From Serinus canaria (lineage: Eukaryota; Chordata; Aves; Passeriformes; Fringillidae), in assembly GCF_022539315.1 (NCBI RefSeq), contig NC_066343.1, positions 35,245,146 through 35,309,145 on the forward strand: a stretch of 64,000 nt of DNA, given 5' to 3'. A model generated the notes under the pieces. It searched no databases. It had not been told where the DNA came from and saw only the letters and a list, made by a program, of their open reading frames with translations. How positions within the stretch are numbered: the first letter of the stretch is position 1; every line of letters begins with the position of its first letter. Below are positions 38,524-49,842 of the stretch, in pieces. Made by a program: the position numbers and the translations under genes.

Positions 38524-39674
38524 GTATGACATTTACCCAAATAAATATGTTATCCTCTGGTCCCCTGTTCATGCTCCCATGTCACTGGGAGTACACAGCA
38601 CAGCTATGTGCAGCATAGGTCAGGATCAGTGAATCAGGAATTCACTTCTCCGGAAATGCCTCATGCTTTTTTCTTACACTTTCTCATGCAGAGCAGGAAT
38701 TTCTTTCATGTCCCTTTTATGTCCTTGTCCCTCAGCTACAACACTATTCAACTATGACATCTGGCACCCTGTTTACCCTGGGGAACTTTGCAGTGTTATC
38801 TTTTAATGTGTGTTTTTTTAAGTAGAAACAGTGGCTGGTTAAATGTATGCTGTTGCCACATGTTGAACCTACTTGTTAGTGACTACTGCTTCATTAATAT
38901 TTCTAGTGCCATTGAATGCAATATTATGACATCATCCTTGCCTCTTCTCATGAGCTGGTTTAATTAAGGTATTTGTTTGCTTTACGGTTATTACTTCCTG
39001 TACCAGGAAACCAAACACACTCTAAAGAGGTTAACAATGGATTCAAAGTTGTCCACAGGCAGCTTGAGGGAATAATTTTTACAAGTCTATTAAAGGGATA
39101 GGAGTAGTTTCCTATATATTTCTTCTATTCCCTGGAAGGTAGTAATTCGATTGCCTGGCTTTATCTGCTGCATATGCTGCTATTTGTTTGCACTGGCTGT
39201 TTGCCTAAACAGCTCAATTTCCTAGATTTCCAGCTCAAGAATAAACCTATAGTCTGCCCCACTGCAGCCTAAGGAATATCTCAATTACTGAACTCAGCTG
39301 GAGAAATTCCAGCAAAAAGTCAATTCCTCTTTAAACCTTTAGAGCGCAGTTGCAGACCCACAACTGTGCAGGAAATCCCTCAGCATGCAGATCCCACTGA
39401 AAACACCTGGCACCTAGCAGTAGGAGTGGTTGTGGAATGATGAGCTTTTTTGCATACCCTTGCCTATGGAAGCCACTGCTCCAGCTCTGAGGTCTGCCAC
39501 TGATTTTGCCTGTTGCTGATCATCAGAGAATTTAGGGCAGGGTTTAAGGTCACACAGCCTCTCACAGAGTAAGCAGGCACTAAGAAAGCTGGGGGGTTTG
39601 CCCTTGCCTTGGCCTTCTCTGGGGTCTTGATGGCTGCAGGGGATCATTGTAAACTTCATTTTGTCTCTCCATAG

Positions 39675-39809
39675 CTGCCTACAAGAAGGTCACGCTCGTC
39701 AGAGAGCAAAGAGCAGGACTTAGGTTCTTCCAGCTCCACCAAAACAGACACTGGCACAAAAAAACATTCGGACAAAAGGGTCAGTGCTCTCCTCCTCACA
39801 AGAAAATAA
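39675..39809 (+). other. Candidate exon B, Ser/Lys-rich (speculative)
   Basis: An acceptor-like TTTGTCTCTCCATAG ends at 39674. From 39675 a phase-0 open frame runs 44 codons to TAA at 39807-39809. It could instead end after 35 codons at a weak donor (AAGG|GTCAGT, at 39780). The encoded piece is hydrophilic and basic, with clustered Ser and Lys (for example GSSSSTKTDTGTKK), which would be disordered. Three CpGs fall within 105 bp in otherwise CpG-poor DNA, a mild sign of constraint. If used as a last exon, an AATAAA lies at 40200-40205. I do not recognise the protein, and chance is a real alternative. Confidence 0.2.
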
Positions 39810-42800
39810 GTGTGGGAGAGACAGCCCAGTGACCCACACAGGATCATCAGTGGAAAGCTTCTGTTTCAGGGCATAACTCACATCACTGATATCAGGGACT
39901 GTGCACCCATACCATTTGGCTGCTGTTGCTTGCTGGTCCAGGAACCCCATATGTCCTACCTGAACATGCCACTGGGGTTTATTTTCACAAGGATGACCTG
40001 ATCAGCTATGAAGGGTTGAACAAAAATGAAATGCAGCTTTCAGCCAAGATCCTAATGAGCCACAGCTGGCTGCTGGTCTGAACGTCTGGTATGTGCACTA
40101 ATTACATCATGATGGAACATCCTCGCTGACATGTCACTGCTATCAGTACATAGAGCACAACTAGGAAAAAATTAATCTGATAACTCACTAATTCATCACA
40201 ATAAAGTAAATTATAGAAGCACCAATTACTCTCACAACACACAGAGATGTCCTTGAGCTCCAGCCTTATAATCTTCTGCTGAACTGAGGCAGCTAGGACT
40301 AAGTAGACCTAAGAATCTACTGCTGGGGAAAGGAGTACAGGGCTTCAATTGTCTCTCCCATGTGCAAGAGCAATGACCAGAGAAAAAAGTCCCCAGTGAT
40401 CTTGACTCTGGAAGCTGTGGCTGTTTCTCCAAACCAAACCTTATCTTCCATCCTCTCCCAGCCTGTGGCCTCTGAAGAGATGGTTTCACTGCACCTTTTA
40501 TTTTTTCATAGACTTGTGTAAGGCCTGGGCTGAGAGATAAGAAAAGGTAGTGTTCTAGAAAAGGTGCCACTAAAAAAATGCAGTAACAGTGGCAGTTAAT
40601 ACTGGAGCACCATCTACTGTCTACTAAATATCTATTAACACAAGTGTTTAAGCACCTGTCCTGCATGCACACCAAAACCTTCCTCTGATCTGAGTTTTCT
40701 GCCTTCCTCCTGGGTCTGGTCTCTGGTAGGAAGGATGGCTGTCAGATCAGGCACATATGTGTGTGCCTCTGACTGAGGACTTGGAGAAGGCAAGGTAGAG
40801 ATGAGCTGCATTTATTTAATAAGTGGGGTATGAAGCTGGACAGGACTGAAGGCAGGCAACCTGCCATCAAACACAAGAGGTGTCCGATCAGACACAACAG
40901 CCCCACATACAAAAGGACAATGGTATTGATGTCTTACCAAGACAGACTAACACAAAAACAAACATTTTCCAAAATTCTCTGTGAGAAACAGCAGCATTAT
41001 TTCTCCTCATCTTTCTGCAGGGCAATGTGGAGGCAAGACAAGGAACAAAAGAAAATCTTCCAGACCAGCATTTCAGACCTTCCAAAAGTTCTGGCAAATA
41101 TTGTAACACCAATTAAGCTGGTTGCATCCATTGAAACTATTGTACTAATTTCAGAAATACTTCATAACTCAAGTCTTTTGGCAAGGAAAGTGGTAGAAGT
41201 TTAGGAATGTAAAATAAAAGTTTGATCTAAAATGCCATGACCTATGGTCCTAAATGTCAGCCTATAATGCTTATTTTTCATCTTCTGATTACAGGAAAAT
41301 AGAGGGGAGACAATGAGGCTACAGAGAGAGAAGAAAAAGAAGAGCGAAAGAAATTGCCGCTAACAAAGGTGAAAAACAAGAAGTAAAATCATAATAAAAG
41401 TAATAAAACTGATAAAAAATACAACTTTTGACTACATACGACTACATAATATAAAGAAAAGTGCTGAGAGAAATCTGTAGCTGCAAGAGAGGGGTGAAGT
41501 AATGATTTGTGAGAAACAAAGTATGAGAGAAGATGAACAGGGGAGAAAAATAAATAATGGATGTACAAAATATGTTAGAAAAAAAGGCAAAAAGAAGAAC
41601 CTAATTTGTGTAATACAGCAAACAAATTGCAAGTATTTATAATGAAGTATTCTGCTGCTCCATTAGATCAGAAGTGTATGTGTTCAAATTCAGGTAGGAC
41701 AGAAATCTAAGGTTTACTCTCTCAAACATACATTTCACTGCCTTCTTTAGCCACTTTCACAGAAAAATTTTAAAAACCTTGTTTCATGGGCCTTCTTGAA
41801 GTTGTTGTGGTTTTTTTAACAGAGTTGCATCTGCGCTTATGAGGCTGTGAAATGACTTAGGTTATCATTCTGGGTTATTACAATGTGGACTCTCCAGGAG
41901 AACTCTAAAATATTTTCTCTAATATCTACCTTGAGCAGAAGTATTACTGTCTAGAATTCTGGATGCAAGAGTCAAGACACAGGCAAATTTTTTTCCCAAC
42001 ACTTCTAGAGAGAAAAGGTTCCTGGCCCATCTCTCTGCCCAGAAGAGAAGCTCTATGCACACTCAGTGGGACAGCAACTCCTCTGTTTCACATTTTAAAA
42101 GTTTAGGTTGTTTTTACAATTTCTGTTTTGTTCTGTAAATCAGTTCGTTACTGTTGAAACAAGTGAATGTTTTATAATTGCCTTCTGTGGATTTGACCCT
42201 CAGAGTGTATTTGGAGAACAAGATGTTCCAAACTTGCTGTAGAAGAGAGTTGCACCAAACAGCCACTCTCCAAGATTTTCCAAACAAAAAAAGTGTTTGC
42301 AATTTTAATGGAAAAAGAAGGCATTTTGCTGCTCCTCCAGTTTTCCCCTCCTATTTCTAAAGACCTTCCTCTAAAATGCCATCAATAGCCTACTGGAACT
42401 TGTGCTTTTTAAACTGCTGGTCCAGAAACGCCACAGGAATTTGTTGGGCTGTCTCTGCAAGTGCTGACAGAAGGCAGGGATGGGAGGGGTAGAGGGTGGC
42501 TGCAGGAAGTTGAGGTCTAGGACTAAATGCCTGATCTCTCTCTATCAGATGGAGGCAGAAGAGTAATGCAGCAATTTGGCATTAATTCAGTGTGGCTGAG
42601 AGCTCCTGCTGGGAAACCCTCTGAGATCAGAGCTATGTGGTACTTGACACAGTTTTTTTCTAAATATATTTTATCATGCTGTACATGTAATCTATTTAGT
42701 TTGGACATAACTATACTGCATAATCTTCCAAATAAATGCAAATGGGTTTCTTTCTTTGGGAACTTGATTTCTATTAAAAAGAGACATTTTTGAAGCTCTG

Positions 42801-43717
42801 AGTGTGTCTTGATTCTCTTGAACATACCGATGCTGTGACTCTTCAGAGAGTAATTTTTTTGTGTAAAACGGCACCAGAAAATAATCTTACCAGACAAAGG
42901 ATGTGGAGGTTTAGACAAGATCTGTCTGGGGGCTTAACTCATTGTCAGCAGTAGCACAACACAAAATGCAAAACCTCTTGTCAAGGAAAGGTTATCTGAA
43001 GGTGGCTGGGTTTAGAGAAGAACATGTCACTCTCTTCCTCAGCCACCCTCACACACCCCTCTGGCATGTACAGTTGTAGATAGATGTTGGCTTCTTCAGA
43101 TAACACATCTATCACCATGGAAATCAGAACAGTCAGTGACACCTTAGTCTCAGTAAGTCTGTGGTTCAGGGCAAAGCACATGCAGTTTCATCTGCTTTGG
43201 GTCAAGTGGTGGCATCAAAAATATGCCTTGGATCAAAAAAGAGTTTGGGGTGGAGGAATGCATGAACATGATCACCTTCTCCTAGTATATCACACATCTG
43301 AGTATGATGAACTGCTATTTAATTGACATAATTCCACAGGGTTATTGCTCATAGTGACACTAAAAAAAAAAAAAGGAAATTATGTAGTTTTCCAACTAAT
43401 AAACTAAGACAGAGCCACAACTTTAAATAACCAAATGTTTGGCTAGCTACAAATGTCCCTGTCTACACTTCTGAAAACTGATTTTTGTTTTTAATCCAAT
43501 TATATGGTATGAGATTATCATGTGAAATTGATGCCAGCAACATCTTTCTGAGCTTGGCCTCACTGTACTTAGGGCTATGATATTTCAAAAATAGTGGCTT
43601 AATTTTGTAAGTGTCTTGGGACACTTAAAGTTTTAAGTATGGAGCCTAATTAAGTGAGCAGGACTGGATTTCTAGATGGCATAAGATATTTATCCATCAA
43701 TATGCATCAATTTTCAT
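39810..43717. other. Non-coding region with a purine-rich strand segment
   Basis: No gene or mobile element was recognised. An AATAAA hexamer lies at 40200-40205. The plus strand is strongly purine-rich between about 41290 and 41610, with a 10-bp tandem repeat (GACTACATAC, then GACTACATAA) at about 41430-41449. An A13 run lies at 43372-43384. Frames of 120-147 codons at 40232-40675 (-), 40830-41204 (+) and 42523-42918 (-) have no family motif. Confidence 0.45.
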
Positions 43718-44475
43718 CATAGAATCATGTCAGAGACTGGTTAAAGCTGGAAGAAAGACAACCCACACCTGCCACCATGGTTGGGAGCACCTTCCACTAG
43801 ATCAGATTTCTCAAAAACCCATCTAACCTGGTCTTAAACATTTCCAGGGATGAGGCATTCACAACTGCTCCAAGTAAACTGCTTCGGTGCCTCACCTGCT
43901 GCACAATAAATAACTTCTTCCTATTATCTAATTTAAGCCACTCTCTTTCATTTTGAGGCCATTACACCTTCTCCTATCATTCCATGCCTCTGTAAAAAGT
44001 TTCTCTCCAGCTTTCCTGTAGGCCCCCTTTAGGTTCTGGAATGGTGCTGCCAGGTCTTCTTGGAGACTTCCTCTTTTCCAAGCTGAGCGACCCCACTTCT
44101 CTCAGCCTGTCCTCATTGCAGAAGCTCGTCCCCATCACCCAGATGATGGGGATGTCCCAGGGCTGTCCCCCAAGAAACACCAATCATCAGTGGTCTCCAC
44201 TTGGACATCGAGCTGCTGAGCTCAGCTCTTTGAATGCGTTCATCCAGACAACTTCTTGTCCACCAAGTGTCCATCAAACCCAAGGCTTTCCAGGTTAAAG
44301 ACCAGGCTGTTGTGTGGGAGCGTGCCAAATGATTTGCACAAATCCAAGCAGATGATGTCAGTGGCCTTCTCTCATCCACCAGGGCTGTAATCCTGTTGTG
44401 GAAGGCTACCAAATTTGCCAGACATGATTTTCCCTCAGTGAAACCATGACAGCTATCACCAACCACTTTTTTTAC
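43718..44475 (-). mobile_element. CR1 LINE fragment, internally deleted
   Basis: Read on the minus strand, this is the 3' part of a CR1 non-LTR retrotransposon. The right part (about 44150-44475) encodes reverse-transcriptase pieces: HGFTEGKSCLANL (CR1 RT block near the start of the palm) and, further on, SMSKWRPLMIGVSWGTALGH, which matches the GVPQG-type motif. The left part (43718 to about 44140) is 3' UTR ending in the CATAGAATCAT tail complement. The stretch that should lie between them, including the catalytic FADD box and the C-terminus of ORF2, is missing. The 5' end is truncated, as is usual for CR1. Stops and shifts show it is dead. Confidence 0.85.
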
Positions 44476-45888
44476 CTATTGTTTCCTTTTGCACAATCAC
44501 AGTGCTTGCATTTCCACCTCCTGTGTGGATAAACTTATGTACTTGCAGAGTACAGTACTCAAAGTGAAGATGGGAGCTCCATGTCTTCGACAAAGAACTG
44601 GATACCAAACTACTGAAATCCCAGTGTACACAGTATATATTCAGAAGTGCTTGCTCAGATTGTGCACTTGAGTGAGGACTTGACGTGGTGGGCAAACACA
44701 GATTGCCATCAGGTGATCAAATAATCCCTCAGAGGTGTCTGTGGGCAAGCAGTTGTGGGGTAGAGCCCCTCTACAAAAGCTTGTGGCTATTTCCTCATCT
44801 GCACGGGCATCATGGGTGGAGTGGTGGGAAGAGCTGGTATTGCAGATCCTTTCCCTGTATTTTCCCACAGGAGCTGGTGGGGAGCACAGAGACAGATGAG
44901 CACATGAAGCTGAGGAGTGGTTAGACAGACGATCTGTCTCACAGACTTGCAATGGACACCGAAGTCCAGGGACAGTAATTTTGTTCCCACAGTGGCACAG
45001 CATGTACTCAGTTAAAGAACAATGCAAGCTTCTCCTTAAAAATCTTCAGTGAGGTTGGGTTTGTCTTAGTACATTCACCTCCTTCCCATTGTTCTCATGG
45101 ACATCTGACAGCAGCCTGCCCCTGTTTCCACGACATAGGTCACTGTATGTGTCATGGGGAGAGAAGTATAGGACTTAGTACAAAAATAGTCTTGTAGTTA
45201 TTCTTCAGGAAGATCATGTTTGTTGTGTGAGTTTCTCAGCTCTCATAGGAAATTGCTGGGTTTTGTTGTGTGTGTTTGTTTTGTTTTGGTTTTTTATGAG
45301 TACATCTGTTTAGCATCTGAATTTCTGAATAACAAAATTAAATAAAGCACAGGGTTAACCCATGTGAGGCCATAAGCCTGTGGGTCCTTAGGAAGTGAAT
45401 TTTGACTTGCTTCAGTTGTTCTGCTGTATAGCAATGACTATTTCCATGTGGCTCTTTATGAAAACATAGAAATGTGGAACTGAGATTAGCATGATCTGCA
45501 GCTTTAAACCTCTCTCTCAACTGTACTTCAAAATGGTTATCTTTAGAGAGACATCCTCAGCAGCTGAAGGGAGTATAAATGATCAGTAAATAGAAATAAG
45601 CACAGGAAAAAAATTATCAGTAAATAAAAATAAACACAAGAAAAAATGCAAGTAACTATTTTTTGGGTCACACAATGCAGGTGATTGAGCTACACAAGCT
45701 CAAAGCATAAGTTTGTAGATAGCACTAATGCCATTGCTGCAGTTTGGAAGATGACACTTCTACGTCTGAACTGTGTCCATGCAAAGCTGAGGATTCTCTG
45801 GGCTGTGCATCCAGTTGCTGTGTGGCTGCTCTCTACCCTCTGTGGGGTGATAGACACACAGCCACAGGTTCACAGCCCACAGAGAGGC
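44476..45888. other. Non-coding region between CR1 pieces
   Basis: Open frames occur on both strands at 44641-45027 (-) and 44685-44924 (+) in somewhat GC-richer DNA. The plus frame contains an acceptor-like TTTTCCCACAG before 44872, but no donor or homology supports an exon. A 34-bp tandem duplication lies at 45582-45649. Confidence 0.45.
45582..45649. repeat. 34-bp tandem duplication
   Basis: Two copies with a 34-bp period (45582-45615 and 45616-45649) begin ATCAGTAAATA and differ at a handful of positions, mostly G/A changes. It is a modestly diverged local duplication in A-rich sequence. Confidence 0.9.
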
Positions 45889-45985
45889 CATAGAATCACA
45901 GCTGAGTTGGAAGACACCCACCAGGATCACAGAGCCAAAACCCTGGCTCTGCATACGGGAATCCCCAACCCCTCCTGGCCTGCGG
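45889..45985 (-). mobile_element. Short CR1 3'-end fragment
   Basis: CATAGAATCACAGCTGAGTT followed by GGAAGACACCCACCAGGATC is the reverse complement of a CR1 3' UTR end with its octamer-type tail at the left. Similarity fades after about 100 bp, so the copy is severely 5'-truncated. The right boundary is approximate. Confidence 0.75.
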
Positions 45986-47887
45986 AGTCTGAAGCAGATG
46001 CACAGCTGCCTGTGGCCTCCCTGGTCAGAAGCTGGAAAGTACACAGTGATTTTTAAGCAAATGGGTGGACCAAAAATGCTTAGAACAACATAATGAATGA
46101 TATAATCCTGAATTTCAAGGTTGTTTTGAGTTTTAACACATTAGTAACATTTTTTCATTGTGGTTTCTTAGGTATTTCTGCATTAGGAAACGCTGCTGGT
46201 GAGCAGGTCAGACTTCAGATTCTAGCTAATATAAATCAAGGCACTTTCATTTACAGTATAAAGTTTCCATGACCATATAAACTAATAGAAAATTTAGTCC
46301 AAGAAATGTAGAAAAAGTAGCTGATAACGCACTACAATGCACAAACCTTTCAAAGAGTCTCTAGTATGACTTATGTACTATGAGTTACGAAAAGTCCAAT
46401 TAAGTCCTACCTATCCATTAAAGTACTAAGGCAATTTGTTTCATGACTTTACCAGACTGCAGGTTTTCACAGGGAATAATTACCACTGGAAAGCAGCAAA
46501 TACCACCCTTGGCTTCTTTCTAGGACTCAGGCTAGTGACATACTTCACTGACTTCTGACACCAGACTCCGAGACTTAAACCTTCATGACAGCTCTGGGGA
46601 GTAAAATAACTGATAGCTCAGAGTTCACTGAGTAAAAATATTCTCTCCAAAATGCAAAATCAGATTGAGCAAAATTCTCCCTAAGAAGTGCCATTGAAGA
46701 TGAGAACTTTGCATGTCCATCTATGAAGCCTAATTCTGGACCACTTGAAGCACCATCTCAATTGTATAAAGCAATGAGGACAATGCACCTTCAAAAAAAA
46801 AAGAAAAAGAAGAGGAAAATCTCAGCTTATGTGCAGACTTGGAAAAAACCCCTGGGGACATATTACTCAATCCTTATGTCCAAGAGCTTAATACACCACA
46901 AAATGTTGTGGGGGAAAGAATTTCCTGTTACTTTCATCTGTATGTACACATGTAGAATGTAAAAAGTTCAGTTTAATATTATATAGCAGCCCACTTAATA
47001 AGCAGTTATACTAAAATAAAACTGCATTTTTATTCACATGACTGTCTGCTCTCCAGGCAGGAAATTCTGACAGAAGAGTTCTTACATTGATTTATTTTTG
47101 TACATGCAAGTTCTGATTTTTATCTTGGAGATCGTAATAATGTTCAGCAAAAAATTTACCTATTTTTCTTTACACTCCAATTTTTAGTACACTGTATTCT
47201 GCAGGAGTTCCTCAGGACCTACTAGGAATGAGAAGCATTTTGTTTTTCCCGATGGTCGTGTAAAGCTTGTTCTTTATTGATTATTGATGAGCTATAGAGC
47301 CAGTCACAGAAAGACATGCTCATAAGTTCATAATTTTTTTGGTTTAACCGTAATGATTCTTTTCTACACAGGAAAATCAAGCTACCACAAAGGGATACAA
47401 GCCCGTTGCTAATACTGTGGATTTTTTATGTGGGGGCATTTTGATGATCATCAGACAGAGGTTTCTAGGCCAAGAGCAGTCTCTGAGATGGTGCTTGAGC
47501 CTGTGGGGTGCACCAAAGGCTGCTGGATCCCCTCTTGCCATGTGAATGGGACTGTGTGTTCTCTGTTTGCCTTCTATATTCCAGAGAAACATTCAGCTGC
47601 CTTCTTCACTCATTGGAATTTCCCTGAAATTCCATTTTCCTTCTTCTTTCCTTTCTCCCTATCTCCTAGGTCCTGCTTTGGTGTGACATTTCCCTGCAGT
47701 CATCTAAGCTCTTTGCCCTCTCAGTGTTGAGTAAATGAATATAATTTACAAGCTGGCCCTTGTGCAGGCTCACTTTGCTGTAAAAGAAGAAATATGAGAA
47801 AATAACACTGTAGATGTTCTCACTACAGCCAGGAGACTTCGGGACATACTCTCTAAGATCATTGTCCAGCCTGGCTGAATCTGTCAC

Positions 47888-47890
<3 letters not shown>
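45986..47890. other. Non-coding region, nothing recognised
   Basis: AT-rich sequence with short frames only. An A-rich interrupted tract (about 46794-46816) and two frames overlapping in opposite directions at 47377-47730 are the only notable points. It ends at the TA microsatellite. Confidence 0.5.
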
Positions 47891-47946
<56 letters not shown>

Positions 47947-47951
47947 CATAT
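47891..47951. repeat. (TA)26 microsatellite
   Basis: Twenty-six uninterrupted TA units (47891-47942) are followed by CATACATA-type variants. The perfect array implies recent expansion and likely length polymorphism. Long TA tracts can extrude cruciforms. Confidence 0.97.
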
Positions 47952-49599
47952 TATTAGAGACATTTGTCTGTAGAAAATTGTCCAGATCCCTGTCCAACAG
48001 CTGGCACATTGCAGCAGCAGTAACTAAAGGCCTCAAGCTTGGTAAATAATTTTAAAATATTTCCATGCAGGACTGTTAGTTTGTTTGAACCTTTCATCTG
48101 ATTCAGCACTGCAGCAATGGAAATTAATGATTAATGGTTTGCTTATTTTACAGACTAATAGCTCACAAGCCAATTGTGAGCCACTAATATTTCCCTGATG
48201 AGCACAGGGTTATTTCTGTGTTGCAGTGGGTTGCTGAGAAACTAAACTCCTACATTCCCAGACTGTTCATGATTTTGGTAACAACTGCATGAAATGGACT
48301 GCCTGTTATTGTATTTAAACTTAGTATGTAGCCTTATTTATCATAGGTCATAAAGTTGACTGAAAAATTACTCAGAATTTAATTTCAGCATAAGAATAAT
48401 TTTGAAATTAAATTCATGGGGAAAAAATAAAAAAGAGATTGTTTCATTTAAGGACAAAAGAGGTGGAAGTAAAACATGGGGTGTGGGGAATTTAAGGAAA
48501 AAGCAATATATTGACTGATTGACACAGACTATTCTTACAGTTTGTACAGCAAAATATTACTTTCCCAAGCAAATAATTTTTTCACTGGTTTTTAAATTCA
48601 GTAATGTTAAAATGTTTTTTTTTCTTCTTTCCAGATATTTAAATTCTTTCACATGTACGGACTAACCTACAGAAGGTGGTTTTGAAATTCATTCTAAGGA
48701 ATGAGATAAAAATGTGGTAAAAGGTAGAGGTTTTTCCTTTTCATCCAGAGCTGAAATTGAAAATTTTGCTTATTTACTAGTCCAGTGGTCTCAGGGTTTG
48801 AAGAAAAAAAAATTTTTACTTCCTCTGAATAAATACAAAGACAATTATGGTACTGCAGTTTCAAACCCAAACAGAAAAGACAGAAGGAGGGATTGGGTCT
48901 CATTATTTAAGTTTTTGTTCCTTTTTCAGTTCCCTTGTGCCTAAAAAACTTAGAATTTCTTAGAAGATAATAGCAATACCAAAATTCCATTTTAAATGCA
49001 TTTGTAGCTCAAAAGGACCGCGAGGGTGTCAGTTTTGGGGGTTGGTTGGATTTGTTTTTTAAACATCAACCATTAAGGCTGCTTCCTGAAACTGTTATTT
49101 CAAAGGATAGGGATGAAAAAAAAAAAAAAAAGCTTCAAATCTCTCTGAAAGCTTACAGGCTACATGTTTGTTATTTAAATTTTTCTCTTGATTATACAAA
49201 AAAATCACAGGTGGAATTCTTGGGCCCCTGTTCCCTCCATTTCTTTCCCATCTTCCTCCCTTTTTGTTAGGGCTGATGTATTGAAGTCCATGCATTTCAA
49301 TTTTTCAGAAGAAGAGTCCAACAAGACATTGACTTCCATCAGCTTTTTCCATGAACTCCAGGGAACTGCACTTTGCAGAAGTGGTTTCATTGCTACAGCT
49401 GGGCCAGGATAAGCCCCACACTGAAGTCTAAGGAAATCTCAATTCACTCAGGCCTGTTGATCACCCCATCCACAGAAAAATCAGGAAATGCCATTTTCTC
49501 ATTTGCCTTGAGAGAAATCTTTCAGTCATGCCCAAAGCTGGCACAGAGCAGAGAGTTGAAAACTGCAGAGAAGCAGTTTTTTTCCTAGGAGAAAAATTG
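47952..49599. other. Non-coding region with an A16 run
   Basis: No genes were recognised. An acceptor-like TTTTTTTTCTTCTTTCCAG ends at about 48634, but the downstream frame closes quickly. An A16 run lies at 49116-49131. The segment ends at two abutting CR1 copies. Confidence 0.5.
49116..49131. repeat. A16 homopolymer
   Basis: Sixteen A residues. No adjoining retroposed sequence was recognised. Confidence 0.95.
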
Positions 49600-49841
49600 C
49601 AGAATCATAGAATTGTTTGGGTTGGAAAAGACCAAAAGATCATGGAATCCAGCCACTAATGGAGCACAGGCATGTCCACTATAATACCATGACCCTAAAA
49701 ACTGCACCTAAACATCTTTAAACTATCTCCAGTGATGGTGACACAACTGCTTTACTGGGAAGCATTTTCCAGGACTTGAAAACCCTTTTGGTGAAGGATT
49801 TTCCTAACAGCCAATATAAATCTCCTAGGTGAAACTTAGAG
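49600..49841 (-). mobile_element. CR1 3'-end fragment (copy A)
   Basis: The start, AGAATCATAGAATTGTTTGG, and the following text to CCTAGGTGAAACTTAGAG are the reverse complement of a CR1 3' UTR, of a different subfamily from its right-hand neighbour (the wording CTTTTGGTGAAGGATTTTCC is diagnostic of that type). It is about 240 bp long, with its 5' truncation point lying directly at the tail of copy B. Confidence 0.85.
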
Positions 49842-49842
49842 T

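Noticed and set aside
40232..40675. 147-codon minus-strand frame
   Set aside because: Same reasoning as other long chance frames: no motif, no splice context, Cys/Ser-rich composition from pyrimidine-rich DNA.
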